Position numbers and translations under genes: made by a program. Shown here one piece after another: positions 1 to 8,438 of a DNA stretch of 51,076 bases (within the stretch, counting starts at the first letter, position 1; each line of letters begins with the position of its first letter). Source of the DNA: Clostridia bacterium (GTDB lineage Bacteria > Bacillota > Clostridia > Oscillospirales > CAG-272); the NCBI GenBank assembly GCA_017466445.1, contig JAFTUC010000030.1, positions 1-51,076 of the forward strand, read 5' to 3'. A model generated the notes under the pieces. The model was not told the origin of the DNA. It made no database searches and was given only the letters and a program-made list of their open reading frames with translations.

Positions 1-100
1 CATCGTTGTCTTGAAGCAGTTGAAGCCCGAACATATCACGATAGAACTTTAACGCACGGTTACAATCTTTAACAACAATAAGAGTTCCTTTGTATTTCAT
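1..100 (-). CDS. VOC family protein, N-terminal fragment cut by window edge
   Basis: Only the first 33 codons are present. They read MKYKGTLIVVKDCNRALKFY and continue with RDMFGLQLLQDND, the typical first beta-alpha unit of the vicinal oxygen chelate (glyoxalase/bleomycin-resistance) fold. A GGAGGAGA ribosome binding site lies about 8 bases before the ATG at 98-100. Substrate cannot be inferred from a fragment; the family includes lyases, dioxygenases and drug-binding proteins. Confidence 0.7.
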   Translation of the reverse strand, partial: MKYKGTLIVVKDCNRALKFYRDMFGLQLLQDND

Positions 101-179
101 ATGTGTTCTCCTCCACAAGTTTTTATTTTCCTAATTGTTCAACTTATTGAAATTTAGCGAAAAAATATAATCACGGTCT

Positions 180-560
180 TTAATAATTCTCAGGATACGG
201 TTCGATTCCCAAAGAATATTTTACCTCTTTCAGTAATTCATCCTCTGTCAAATCATATGGGAAAGGGTCAGCTTCATCCATAACATTATTGATAAGTTCC
301 TCATACGTTCCATATTCTATGACAATAAATGGCTTACCTGGAAAACAAACTTCATCCACTCGGTAATACTCGCCTTTATATTCAAAGACTGGCCTTGTAG
401 AAATGTTTTCTACAAAATCATTTCCTACATACGAACGTGTTCTTTGTTCATAAGGCAATTCAATAGATACTTTATTTCCGCCAAGCATTACTATATATGT
501 TTCTACAACATCTTTAATTGATTCAAATTCTTGTCTTGTGACACTTTCATATGGCCACAT
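180..560 (-). CDS. Small acidic hypothetical protein, possible orphan immunity protein
   Basis: A 126-residue soluble acidic protein beginning MWPYESVTRQEF, with no signal peptide or membrane segment. A GAGAGGTG-like ribosome binding site precedes the ATG. I do not recognise the family. Its size, acidity (many D/E in the last 40 residues, including MDEADPFPYDLTEDELL) and position next to displaced RHS toxin fragments resemble orphan immunity proteins of polymorphic toxin loci, but this is inference from context only. It is transcribed away from the RHS tip at 715-1983. Confidence 0.55.
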   Translation of the reverse strand: MWPYESVTRQEFESIKDVVETYIVMLGGNKVSIELPYEQRTRSYVGNDFVENISTRPVFEYKGEYYRVDEVCFPGKPFIVIEYGTYEELINNVMDEADPFPYDLTEDELLKEVKYSLGIEPYPENY

Positions 561-714
561 ATCTCTTACACCTCTCTGTCAAATCTTATTTATCAGCGAG
601 TTTATTATATCATATTTCTATGCACTTTTCAATCGTCTTCGATGGTATTTGCCATTTTTGACACAAATTTTGAGGGCGCCTATAAGCGAGTTGCACCTTC
701 TGAATGGAACTTGC

Positions 715-1983
715 AAGCTCTACACCTACGCCGATAACAGCGACCAGTTGATGTCCTACGATGGCGAAGCGTTTGTGTATGATGTAATTGGCAACCCGAC
801 GACTTACAGAGGCAAGGCGGCTACTTGGGAATATGGCAGACAGTTGACTGCATTCGACGGCAACACCTTTAGCTATGATGCAAGAGGTCGCAGAACGGCA
901 AAGAATAGCATCACATTTACTTACGATTTCAACGGCAATCTCATCAAGCAAAGCAACGGCTTGGAGTTCTTGTATGACCATACTGGATTGTTCGCAGTAA
1001 AGCATGGCACACAAACATATTTTTATCGCAAGGATGCACAGGCAAATATTGTCGCTCTACTTGACAATACCGGAGCAGTTGTGGTAAAATATAAGTACGA
1101 TGCTTGGGGCAAGTGTAAGCTTCTCAATGCAGATGGTTCCGAGATTACGGACAGCAACCACATTGGTATTCTCAACCCCTTCAGATACCGTTCTTACTAC
1201 TTTGATACCGAAACTGGATTCTATTTCCTCAAGACAAGATATTACGATCCCGAAACCGGTCGCTTCATGACCATTGACGATCTTTCGTACCTTGATCCTG
1301 ATTCCATTAACGGATTGAATCTGTATGCGTATTGTAGGAATAATCCTGTAAATCGAGTAGACAGCGAAGGAAACTTTGCAATTTCAACAATCCTTATCGG
1401 ATGCTTAATTGCATTTGCCGTTGGTGCAACAGTCAGTACAGTATCTCAAGGATTGCAGTATGGATGGAACAATATTAGCGTCGGTCAGGTTTTAGTTGAC
1501 GGACTATTCGCGGCTGCATCTGTTGCGTTGGCTGCGACAGGAATACCCTTTATTACCTCTGTCGGAATCGGAACAGCTATGGGTCTTGGTCAATATGCTA
1601 TTGATTCAGCGTTCCACGGAGAAGCAATGACTTGGCAAGGTGCTATCATTGCAACAGTAATGGGTGGAATTGGCGGCGCCATTAGTGGTGCAGGAGCAAA
1701 AAACCTAAAATCCATCGCATCGATTTACGACAACATGACGGGGCGAGCTGCACAAGGCTTCAAAGCTTTGATTACGACTGCACAAAAATATGGATTAGGA
1801 AGCAAGCAAATCACACTTGTTAATAATCTATATGGAGAAGCTATCCAAACAGCAGTTAACCAAGGCATCAAAAAAGCTTTTATTCAAGGTGCTGTTAAGA
1901 TAAACATTTCCACACTCGGTATAGCACTCCTGACACCATTGGTTAATAGCGGCGTGAACAAGGTAAGAGAGCTGTATTTTTAA
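715..1983 (+). pseudogene. RHS/YD-repeat protein, displaced C-terminal tip with toxin domain (5' end missing)
   Basis: The open frame runs from 538 but RHS similarity begins near codon 60 (LYTYADNSDQL), so the protein lacks its N-terminus. YD-repeat strands follow (FVYDVIGNPTTY, FSYDARGRRTA, FTYDFNGNLI), then the conserved RHS core end (YKYDAWGK, NPFRYRSYYFD, FLKTRYYDPETGRF, NLYAYCRNNPVNRVD). After the core come hydrophobic Gly/Ala-rich segments and a variable C-terminal region of about 100 residues that I cannot assign to a toxin family. A full RHS protein would need more than 1,000 extra residues, so this is a displaced tip rather than an expressed gene. The gene at 2001 follows after 17 bases and is the natural candidate immunity partner. 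Confidence 0.8.
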
Positions 1984-2000
1984 CGAAAGGAACTTCGCAT

Positions 2001-2378
2001 ATGAGCAAATATTATTTACTTTTGGTAGTAATTTTAACATTATTACTTACACGAATTTTTGCAACTCAAATCCAAGGTGGATTGCACTTTTCTGGGAACG
2101 AAAAGCTCATTGTAAAAGACAATTCTATATTCAGGAAAATTCTGTTAAGGAAAAATAACAGAGATTATCCACTAAAAATTTACAAGGTTGTCCCCTTTGC
2201 GATTAATCTTGTGTTAATTTACATTGTTTTGTTGCTTTATGTATTATATTGGTGCTTCAATTCATATCAAATTGGGATTGCAATAGGTGGACTATTAGAA
2301 AGTGAATTTGCACATTTGTTCAGTATTATTTGGTTTTTACTTACAGGTTTGTATATTGGAATAATTCAGGCCTTGTAA
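2001..2378 (+). CDS. Small membrane protein, candidate immunity partner of the RHS tip
   Basis: A 125-residue protein with an N-terminal hydrophobic helix (YYLLLVVILTLLLT), a polar middle, and two further hydrophobic helices (INLVLIYIVLLLYVLYW and LFSIIWFLLTGLYIGII). An AAAGGAA ribosome binding site stands before the ATG. No family recognised. It begins 17 bases after the RHS tip and ends 22 bases before a strong terminator, the usual place for an immunity gene. A membrane immunity protein would fit a toxin acting at the membrane, consistent with the hydrophobic tip, but that is inference. Confidence 0.6.
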   Translation: MSKYYLLLVVILTLLLTRIFATQIQGGLHFSGNEKLIVKDNSIFRKILLRKNNRDYPLKIYKVVPFAINLVLIYIVLLLYVLYWCFNSYQIGIAIGGLLESEFAHLFSIIWFLLTGLYIGIIQAL

Positions 2379-2400
2379 TATTACCAAGCAAATTTTCTCT

Positions 2401-2449
2401 CCGCACTTGAAAGAATTCCTCGGAATTCCGCCAAGTGCGGTGTTTTTTT
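2401..2449 (+). terminator. Rho-independent terminator after the RHS tip/immunity pair
   Basis: Stem CCGCACTTG / CAAGTGCGG enclosing a second small palindrome (GGAATTCC), followed by a run of T at 2443-2449. Confidence 0.8.
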
Positions 2450-2450
2450 C

Positions 2451-2853
2451 GAAAAGGTAACCGCAACCATGGCAGATGGAACGATTGCAACGAGCATTAA
2501 GAATGCACACGGCAATGTGACCAAGAACACGATTGGAAACAAGACAGTAACCAACACTTACGATGCCGATCGGCAGCTTACCAAGACGGTTGATAGCGTC
2601 AGCGGAGAAACTACGCTTACCTACGACGACAAGGGCAAGGTAACCTCTGTTACTGCACCCGATCATAGCGAAGCTTTCACTTACGATGAACAGGACAACA
2701 CTCTGGACAGCAAGACGATCACGGTTAACGGTATTACACACACCTACGAATACGGCTACAAGCCGACAGCGGACAAGTCTCTTGACAGCATTTCTGTTGA
2801 CGATACAGTTGTAAGACCTCAGAGCGACGCGCTCGGTAGAAACACGGGTATTC
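2451..2853 (+). pseudogene. RHS/YD-repeat core fragment
   Basis: An open frame without start encodes YD-repeat sequence: ADGTIATSIKNAHGNVTK, TNTYDADRQLTKTVDS, LTYDDKGKVTSVTAP, FTYDEQDNTL, YEYGYKP. It is core material that should precede a tip such as the one at 715-1983, yet lies downstream of it and beyond a terminator. RHS sequence stops near 2853, where minus-strand integrase-like sequence begins. It is a dead fragment of a rearranged locus. Confidence 0.75.
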
Positions 2854-2854
2854 G

Positions 2855-3071
2855 GCGCCCTCTTTTAGTTTCGCTTTTTCCTCTGCAATCTCCGCTTTCT
2901 TTTGGGCGATCATTTCGGCGAGCTTGGCTTCGCATTGGTCTCGGGATTCGGCGTAGACGTTGAACTTCTTGCGCTTGCCGCTTGGCAGTCTTGGATAGAA
3001 GCTGCCTTCCCAAAGGTGATCGTTAATTTGATAGATGCATCCGGTGCCCGATTTGCGGATCTTTCTCTTTA
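2855..3071 (-). pseudogene. Remnant of integrase arm-type DNA-binding domain
   Basis: Translating the minus strand from about 3071 gives RKIRKSGTGCIYQINDHLWE, then GSFYPRLPSGKRKKFNVYAE and SRDQCEAKLAEMIAQKK. The W-E-G-x-(F/Y) strand, the K-R-K-F-x-V-Y strand and the following helix match the AP2-like arm-binding N-terminal domain of Tn916-type tyrosine recombinases. There is no start codon in frame, and the frame runs directly into RHS sequence at 2853, so only this domain survives. Confidence 0.55.
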
Positions 3072-3075
3072 ATGG

Positions 3076-3399
3076 GAATGAATGACCGTCATTTGAAAAA
3101 GCCTTGCAGATTTATTTTTGATTTATGACGGATTTATCCGTTCATTTTCAAATGATGCCGGAACCTCGTTTTCGGTATGGCGGGTTAACCTTCCTTTCGG
3201 AATGACAGGGATAGCATTGCTCTATGATTGTCCCACTTCCTCATTTCGGAAGTAGGGGGATCTACCCCTTATCATAACGAAAAAGAGTATCATCTTTTTT
3301 ATCATTCTAAAAAGGGGGAAAAAGAGGGGGAATTGAGAAATTCCAATTTTCCCATTGTTTTCGGGCTGTCAGAGGTGTCGTATCTACTGTCGTACCGCG
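3076..3399. other. Intergenic stretch without a convincing gene
   Basis: I see no supported gene here. There is an imperfect inverted repeat around TCATTTGAAAA (near 3089) and TTTTCAAATGA (near 3143), and a purine-rich G/A tract near 3310-3340. A 71-codon open frame at 3228-3443 lacks a good ribosome binding site and protein-like composition. Confidence 0.4.
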
Positions 3400-3428
3400 A
3401 AAAATTGACCGCCGATAGCTCGGCGGTC
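3400..3428 (-). terminator. Rho-independent terminator for the zinc/AP2 gene pair
   Basis: On the minus strand GACCGCCGA and TCGGCGGTC form a perfect 9-bp stem with a 4-base loop, followed by AATTTTT. It lies 30 bases past the stop of the gene at 3458-4423. Confidence 0.75.
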
Positions 3429-3457
3429 GGGAAAGTACTGTAGTGGGATCGCAGTTT

Positions 3458-4423
3458 TTAGACTATCAACGGTAAAAATACAACCGACAGCTCGCTTGAG
3501 TTTTTCTTTGATACGATGATTTCCACAGGATTATTCGCTGCCCATTCGGGATCGGCATCTGCTTTTATCTTCCATCGCTCATAATGTGCTGCAGCTCCGT
3601 CAAAGAGCAGTTCCTCGGCTTCTTTCCGAGCTTCGGCTGCTTCCTCAATATTGTCATATACGCCGAGATAGTATGCTTTTTTCTGAAACACGATCTTTGC
3701 TACATACTTGCCCTTAATAAGGTACACGCCACGATAGCCGGTGGTATTATCATTGGGGACTTTTTTGCTGCGAATCATATCCAGTGATGTGCCGTTTACG
3801 TGGGTTAAGTAAGTAGATAGGCTTTGTTCATGCTCACGGCGCTGACACCCGCAGCTCTGCATTCCGCTATACATCAGCCAGTTATATGGGATGTTCACCT
3901 CGTTTCCGCACTCGCACTTGCAATGCCAAACGACACTTCCCTTGCGATCACGGTCTTTAAGAGGATATTTTGCTGTTAAGTGTCCGAACTGTCGGTCGGT
4001 AATATCTACAGAGTAATACTGAGGGTCTGCCTTGCAGCCACAATGCGCTTTTCTGCCTGTCACAAGCAGCGAGGCAAGCACATCTATCTCATTCCCGCAG
4101 GAGCATCTGCAATGCCACCATACACCGCCACGAGCGTCCTTTGGATGATCCTTGGCTATATTCAGCACTTCAAGCTCACCGAAGGTCTTGCCGTGCAGAT
4201 CGTATGCACTAGCTTTAGCGCTGTTTATCCGTGCCAAGCATCCACAGCTCTTGGTTCCACCGTAAAGCAAGCTGCGCTCCAATATGTATTTCTCTGTACC
4301 GCAATCACAGAGACACAACCACTTGCGTTCCTGACGGTTGCGGGTATTGTTTATCGTGATATAATCTCCGATCACAGTCAACTGCCCGAAGCGTTGATTT
4401 TTCAGATCTTTAACCTTGTTCAT
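3458..4423 (-). CDS. Cys-rich zinc-knuckle repeat protein with C-terminal AP2 domain (paralogue 2)
   Basis: Three repeats of about 60 residues each start with a (R/T)FG-x-L strand (QRFGQLTVIG, KTFGELEVLN, RQFGHLTAKY) and carry CxCxCG followed by CGC, a likely zinc-binding knuckle. Next comes an AP2-type DNA-binding domain (TGYRGVYLIKGKYVAKIVF, YYLGVYDNIEEAAEAR). The start is placed at the ATG at 4423 because the protein then begins like its upstream paralogue and a CGGAG ribosome binding site is present; the open frame extends further upstream only inside the preceding gene, which it overlaps by 14 bases. Such proteins are seen in phages and mobile elements and probably bind DNA; specific role unknown. 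Confidence 0.75.
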   Translation of the reverse strand: MNKVKDLKNQRFGQLTVIGDYITINNTRNRQERKWLCLCDCGTEKYILERSLLYGGTKSCGCLARINSAKASAYDLHGKTFGELEVLNIAKDHPKDARGGVWWHCRCSCGNEIDVLASLLVTGRKAHCGCKADPQYYSVDITDRQFGHLTAKYPLKDRDRKGSVVWHCKCECGNEVNIPYNWLMYSGMQSCGCQRREHEQSLSTYLTHVNGTSLDMIRSKKVPNDNTTGYRGVYLIKGKYVAKIVFQKKAYYLGVYDNIEEAAEARKEAEELLFDGAAAHYERWKIKADADPEWAANNPVEIIVSKKNSSELSVVFLPLIV

Positions 4424-5063
4424 TTGCGGCTCCGACCTTTTCAAGGAACGCTCCATACAGATCTTCCTCTGCACGTTGTCGTGCTTTAATAGCATCTTCT
4501 ATATTCTTGTACGTTCCCAAATAATATCTCTTTCTTTGGAAGATGATCTGCGCCCTGTATCGGTCGAACTTGGATTCATAATAGATTCCACGGTATCCGC
4601 TTGTATTGGCGGCACCGGGAGTCATATCCCTGATCTTGGAGAGCTGCGTTCCCTCTACGAAGCCTGCGGACTTCCTTGCGATTTCCGCTGCAAATTTGCC
4701 TTGGCAATCCTGGCACATACTTTCGTCGGGACTAGTAAGAGTATCGGTTGCTTTATAAGTAATATTGCCGCACTCGCAACGACACTCCCACATGGGCGTT
4801 GTTCGAGCACCACGAGGGTTTCTTTTGTCGGAGCGTCCGATCACAGTGAGCCGACCGAATACTTTTCCCGTCAGATCGGGAGATTTCTTACAACCGCAAT
4901 TCGTTGAATGACCGCTGTTAAGATTTCCGCTTGTGGCGATATGCTCACCGCCGCAGTCGCATTTGCAAAGCCATCTGCGCTGGCCACATGCGGTAGATGG
5001 TAGTTGTTCTACAACCGTTAATTTTCCAAATCGTTTCCCGATAAGTGATGGAAATTCTCTCAT
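4410..5063 (-). CDS. Cys-rich zinc-knuckle repeat protein with AP2 domain (paralogue 1)
   Basis: About 217 residues with two copies of the repeat (KRFGKLTVVE...CKCDCGG...CGC, KVFGRLTVIG...CRCECGN...CQDC) and an AP2 domain near residues 160-210 (SGYRGIYYESKFDRYRAQI, YYLGTYKNIEDAIKAR). The start MREFPSLIG at 5063 is preferred over the ATG at 5090, because AAAGGA lies 9 bases before it and it aligns with the start of the paralogue downstream. The two genes overlap by 14 bases and are probably co-transcribed, arising by tandem duplication. The last repeat is degenerate (CQDC in place of CGC). Likely DNA-binding, mobile-element-associated; function unproven. Confidence 0.75.
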   Translation of the reverse strand: MREFPSLIGKRFGKLTVVEQLPSTACGQRRWLCKCDCGGEHIATSGNLNSGHSTNCGCKKSPDLTGKVFGRLTVIGRSDKRNPRGARTTPMWECRCECGNITYKATDTLTSPDESMCQDCQGKFAAEIARKSAGFVEGTQLSKIRDMTPGAANTSGYRGIYYESKFDRYRAQIIFQRKRYYLGTYKNIEDAIKARQRAEEDLYGAFLEKVGAANEQG

Positions 5064-5086
5064 TTTTATCAGTCCTTTGTAAAAAA

Positions 5087-5121
5087 CCATTCCGACACAT
5101 ACGGCGACGGAATGGCTTTTT
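5087..5121. terminator. Bidirectional terminator between the SipW array and the zinc/AP2 pair
   Basis: CCATTCCG and CGGAATGG form a stem followed by CTTTTT on the plus strand and GGTTTTTTAC on the minus strand. On the minus strand it sits after the adhesin gene at the end of the tetR-sipW array. Confidence 0.65.
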
Positions 5122-5297
5122 CGATCACCGATTGACGGTATCGTCTATTTCTTATTGCTTTCTTTACGGCTGAGTTCTACGGCACGAAGAATTTTGGCAT
5201 TGGATAAGGTTTCCCGTTCCGAATGGTAAATATTCCGTTTTTCTTATCTTTTTAGCCATATATGCTCGCTATTTTCTGATTATGCTGTTTTGTAAAT

Positions 5298-5327
5298 GAC
5301 AGCCCACCCAACAGGGGATGGGCTGTC
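5298..5327 (-). repeat. H1-type hairpin at the 3' end of the SipW array
   Basis: GACAGCCCACCC pairs imperfectly with GGGATGGGCTGTC around a short loop, directly after the stop of the adhesin gene. It belongs to the same family of CCCATCCCC/GGGGATGGG hairpins found between the genes of this array (6822-6890, 8439-8503, 9273-9336, 11042-11072). It lacks a T tract, so a role in mRNA 3'-end protection is more likely than termination. Confidence 0.6.
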
Positions 5328-5333
5328 TTAACG

Positions 5334-6773
5334 TTAAATTCTGCTGCGTTTTCTGTCGTAAACCACAAGGGCTACAAATGAAGAGCTACTGACGATCATC
5401 AAAATGAACCACAGCGTGAGGTTGGAGTTATCTCCGGTTGGAGGTGTCACGGGTGTGCCTGCATCGTAGGTGTTCTCAAACGTTGCATTCAAAGCATCCA
5501 CGCTCTTGCCATCCATTGTGAGAGCTGCGACCAATTCATTGTTTTCGCTTAGAGATACTGTGACGGTGATCTCATGAACGTCCGTATCGTAGGTCATTCC
5601 CGCAAAGCCCTGGTTTGTTTCGGAGAGCTTAAAGGTATAGGTCTTGCCGATGTCTGCCTTTGTATATGTCAGCGAGAAGGCTGCCTTACCGTTATCGTCA
5701 GAGGTTGCGCCCAAGCTTTCGGAGGTAGCAACGTTTTTCAGAACGAATTGGAAGCCGCCTTTTCCGTGAGTAGCTTCGCCGACGTTACTTATGATCTTAT
5801 CAATGCCGATCTGCACGGTGATGGGATCGGGATCGGGGACAACGGGAGGCACAAAGGTATTGTTGAACGTCACGGAAACTGCGTAGCCATCGTTTGTTTT
5901 GGTCACGGCTGCATTCTCGGTGCCGGAGGCGGTATTGATCTCCAGCTTGCCGTCCATGTCCACGTCGGTCACCTTAACGGTAAAGTGGTTGACGGTCTTG
6001 TCGTAGTCCACGTTTTCCAGTGTTCCCACAATCTCGCTCATGCGAAAGGTGTATGTACCGACCTTATCAAAGGTCAGAGCCCTGAATACATCGCTGAAAT
6101 CAAACTTGCTGAAATCGTCGTTTTCTGCATCGTAGGTTACGGTCTGCTCGCCGAGCTTGGTCCAGTTCTCTCCGGCTTTCTGTTCAAGCACGAAGGAGAA
6201 GCTGTCACCGACCTGCCACCGGCGGCCTTCCAAGACCTTGACACCGCCGACGGTGACATTGCTCGGCTTCACTGCATCGGGAGTGTAGGTGTTTACGAAG
6301 CTGATGCTTGCCGTGCCGTTTGCACCTACGGTTACCGTCTTGGTCGCATCGCCCTTCACCGCGAAGCCATCAAGGGATGTCATTTTCTCGGTTACCTTTA
6401 CAACCGTTCCTTCTTCAAGACCTTCAATGCCAAAGGTTGCACCGGGCTTGATGGTAACACTCAGAGTGCCGCTTGCGTCGACGGTCATTTCTCCGGCGGA
6501 AGTATTCAGTTTTGCGCCTGCATAATAGGCACCAAGTTCGACGTTGAAGTCGAAGCGGATATTGTCGGGGATGGCATAATCATCACCCAGGGGATGCTCC
6601 ACTGTTTTGCTGATCGCCAGAGTGCTTACGCCTGTCGCGCCGGGGACGAATACGTTGGTGATCGGGTCTGTTTTCGTCACGATATAACAGTATGTGGTGC
6701 CAATCGTCGAGGTGATCAGCATCACAAGCGACAGAAGCATCGCTATTCTTCTTAATATTTTGCCTGTTCTCAA
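5334..6773 (-). CDS. Pilin-like surface adhesin with isopeptide-type domains and PPTGD sorting signal
   Basis: 479 residues. The N-terminal hydrophobic segment (RIAMLLSLVMLITSTIG) and following YIVTKTDPITNVFVPG resemble the SipW-processed leaders of the neighbouring genes. Repeated beta-domains follow with motifs typical of streptococcal pilin-type isopeptide domains (FSFVLEQK, YTFRMSEI, FQFVLKN, YTFKLSETNQG, and the FxNTY/FxNTF strand at each domain end). The C-terminus has PVTPPTGDNS, a hydrophobic helix and DRKRSRI, a cell-wall sorting signal for a sortase not in this window. The start is TTG, chosen for GGAGG 8 bases upstream. Last gene of the array; likely anchors fibres to the wall (inference). 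Confidence 0.8.
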   Translation of the reverse strand: MRTGKILRRIAMLLSLVMLITSTIGTTYCYIVTKTDPITNVFVPGATGVSTLAISKTVEHPLGDDYAIPDNIRFDFNVELGAYYAGAKLNTSAGEMTVDASGTLSVTIKPGATFGIEGLEEGTVVKVTEKMTSLDGFAVKGDATKTVTVGANGTASISFVNTYTPDAVKPSNVTVGGVKVLEGRRWQVGDSFSFVLEQKAGENWTKLGEQTVTYDAENDDFSKFDFSDVFRALTFDKVGTYTFRMSEIVGTLENVDYDKTVNHFTVKVTDVDMDGKLEINTASGTENAAVTKTNDGYAVSVTFNNTFVPPVVPDPDPITVQIGIDKIISNVGEATHGKGGFQFVLKNVATSESLGATSDDNGKAAFSLTYTKADIGKTYTFKLSETNQGFAGMTYDTDVHEITVTVSLSENNELVAALTMDGKSVDALNATFENTYDAGTPVTPPTGDNSNLTLWFILMIVSSSSFVALVVYDRKRSRI

Positions 6774-6821
6774 ATTTATCTGCCTCCTGCGTTATGGAAC
6801 TATATATCAATCATCCATTGT

Positions 6822-6890
6822 CGGTAATCAAAAGACACAAACGCATTTGTATCCTTTGATTGCCGCCCATCCCCCGAAGGGGATGGGTGG
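6822..6890 (-). repeat. Two-hairpin intergenic element, copy 1 (H1+H2)
   Basis: On the minus strand CCCATCCCC-TTCG-GGGGATGGG is followed at once by CGGCAATCAAAGG paired with CTTTTGATTACCG around a 20-base apical part. Lies between the beta-helix gene at 6918 and the adhesin gene at 6773. The same pair recurs at 8439-8503 and 9273-9336. Confidence 0.75.
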
Positions 6891-6917
6891 ACTTAATGAA
6901 GACAAGACGAAATCAAA

Positions 6918-8345
6918 TTATTCAGCAACAACGGTGTACCAAGTCATGCCGTCAACCACGTTGGAAACAACCTTATAGCCATCAGCCAAAAGATTTCCGT
7001 CGGGAGAAGATGCAGGATTCCAATTCTTAAAGGAACCGCCGGAAACATCGACAAGCGAGATATTTCCTTGTCCATAAATATTAATAAGGTTCCAATAAGC
7101 AGTTTCATAAGTACCGCCGCTTACATTGAGTTTGCCCCAAATTGCATACAACATATCGTTGTTTGTGGTGCACTTATAATGGCCACCTTCGATATTGATT
7201 GTAGTAGCCGCATCATACGCAACAAAAATACCGCAATCACCAGTCACAGTACCATTTCCCTTGACGGTAAAGTTGTGACCACCGTTCACGAAAAATACGT
7301 CAGAAGCATAGCTCGGAGCATCCACGGTAATGTTATGACCATTCAGATCCAGTACCATATCAGCCTTGATCAGAAATGCGGAGCCATCGCTGTGACCGCC
7401 ATCGGCTTTGTAAAGTAACTCGGTAGAGCTTACATTGATATCAGCGGCAAGCTTGTATTCGCCGCCGGTTGCCATAGCCTCACGGAGTTCCGCAAGAGTC
7501 TTAACACTGGGAACGATCACGCCGTCAAACCACTCAGCAGCCTTTTCAGAGGACTTACCGAAGCCGGCATCAAGAGCAGTCTTTGCATCAGCAAAGCCGT
7601 CAGCCTGAACAGCCTGAGAGAGAACGAGGATTTCATATTTGCCGTTCTTGTTGCCGTCGATCTTCTCAACATCCTCGTTGGTAGCGGTGGAGCGCATATA
7701 AACCTGACCCAAACTGCACTGGGTAACTTCACCTGCGGGAAGAATACCGTTTTCATGGAAGCCCTTGTCGGGTCTGCCATTATAGGTATACTCCAGCACT
7801 ACGTAGTTGTTGTTTTCTACGGTAATGGAGCCGATTACAACAGGTTTTCCCCACGAAAAATGGTAAGAAGTGCTAACTACTTTGCCCCATTCTTCAGTAC
7901 TAAGAGAACCAGACTCGAAAGCAATAAGGGTACGGACATAGGCATCGGTCTTGCCGGTGTTCTCAACAAAGACGAACTTGTCGACTGCGTTGGGCTCAAC
8001 AAACACATTCATTCCGCCGCCGTTTGCGCCGACCTGCTCGAACATTGCGTTGGTGCTTTCATAAGTCCACTCAGCGGAGTTTGTCGGAATAGTAGCAGGA
8101 TACAAGGGCTTATCCTGAGTAAAGGGCTGGAGCTTATAGCCTCCTACGCTGCTATCCACAACATAGTCGCCATTGGCATCCACAGCACGCTCATACTCAT
8201 GCTGAGCAATGGACACATTGCCGAGTGTCATTACGTTTACGTCGCTATCGTCATCCTGTAAGTATGCAATAGTGCCGCCGATAGCAAGTGCGGCAACAAG
8301 CACGTATGCGGTACACATCAAGAGTACCTTTTTGAGTTTTGACAT
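6918..8345 (-). CDS. TasA-like SipW substrate with C-terminal beta-helix domain (paralogue B)
   Basis: 475 residues. The leader (KVLLMCTAYVLVAALAIGG) and TIAYLQDDDSDVNVMTLGNV form the SipW-dependent TasA/camelysin-type N-terminus. The TasA-like domain has the conserved KFVFVENTGKTDAYVRT and ends with QAVQADGFADAKTALDAGFG. A second half of Gly/Asn-rich strands (LDLNGHNITVD, VFFVNGGHNFTVKGNG, KLNVSGGTYETA) looks like a right-handed beta-helix. The start ATG at 8345 is supported by AAAAGGAGG. The first 54 residues are nearly identical to paralogue D, down to the nucleotides, while the tails differ. Likely a secreted fibre or matrix subunit with a variable display domain (inference). Confidence 0.8.
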   Translation of the reverse strand: MSKLKKVLLMCTAYVLVAALAIGGTIAYLQDDDSDVNVMTLGNVSIAQHEYERAVDANGDYVVDSSVGGYKLQPFTQDKPLYPATIPTNSAEWTYESTNAMFEQVGANGGGMNVFVEPNAVDKFVFVENTGKTDAYVRTLIAFESGSLSTEEWGKVVSTSYHFSWGKPVVIGSITVENNNYVVLEYTYNGRPDKGFHENGILPAGEVTQCSLGQVYMRSTATNEDVEKIDGNKNGKYEILVLSQAVQADGFADAKTALDAGFGKSSEKAAEWFDGVIVPSVKTLAELREAMATGGEYKLAADINVSSTELLYKADGGHSDGSAFLIKADMVLDLNGHNITVDAPSYASDVFFVNGGHNFTVKGNGTVTGDCGIFVAYDAATTINIEGGHYKCTTNNDMLYAIWGKLNVSGGTYETAYWNLINIYGQGNISLVDVSGGSFKNWNPASSPDGNLLADGYKVVSNVVDGMTWYTVVAE

Positions 8346-8370
8346 ATATGTATGCCTCCTTTTGATATTT

Positions 8371-8426
8371 GCCTGCATTTAAGTCTTAACTTTCCTTCGA
8401 TAATGCAGGCTTTATATCGAAGAAAG
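8371..8426 (-). promoter_or_regulatory. Possible pseudoknotted leader upstream of paralogue B
   Basis: GCCTGCATT (8371-8379) can pair with AATGCAGGC (8402-8410), and the CTTTCCTTCGAT arm ending at 8401 with ATCGAAGAAAG (8416-8426). The two helices interleave, so they form a pseudoknot or mutually exclusive hairpins some 25-80 bases before the gene start. No known riboswitch class recognised. Confidence 0.4.
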
Positions 8427-8438
8427 CGTTTTGCCTTT

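Noticed and set aside
3228-3443. Small frame of 71 codons
   Set aside because: No ribosome binding site, no recognisable protein features, and overlaps the minus-strand terminator.
5133-5260. Possible small minus-strand reading frames between the adhesin gene and the zinc/AP2 pair
   Set aside because: Two overlapping short frames each end within 30-40 codons; could be a decayed gene but nothing supports expression.
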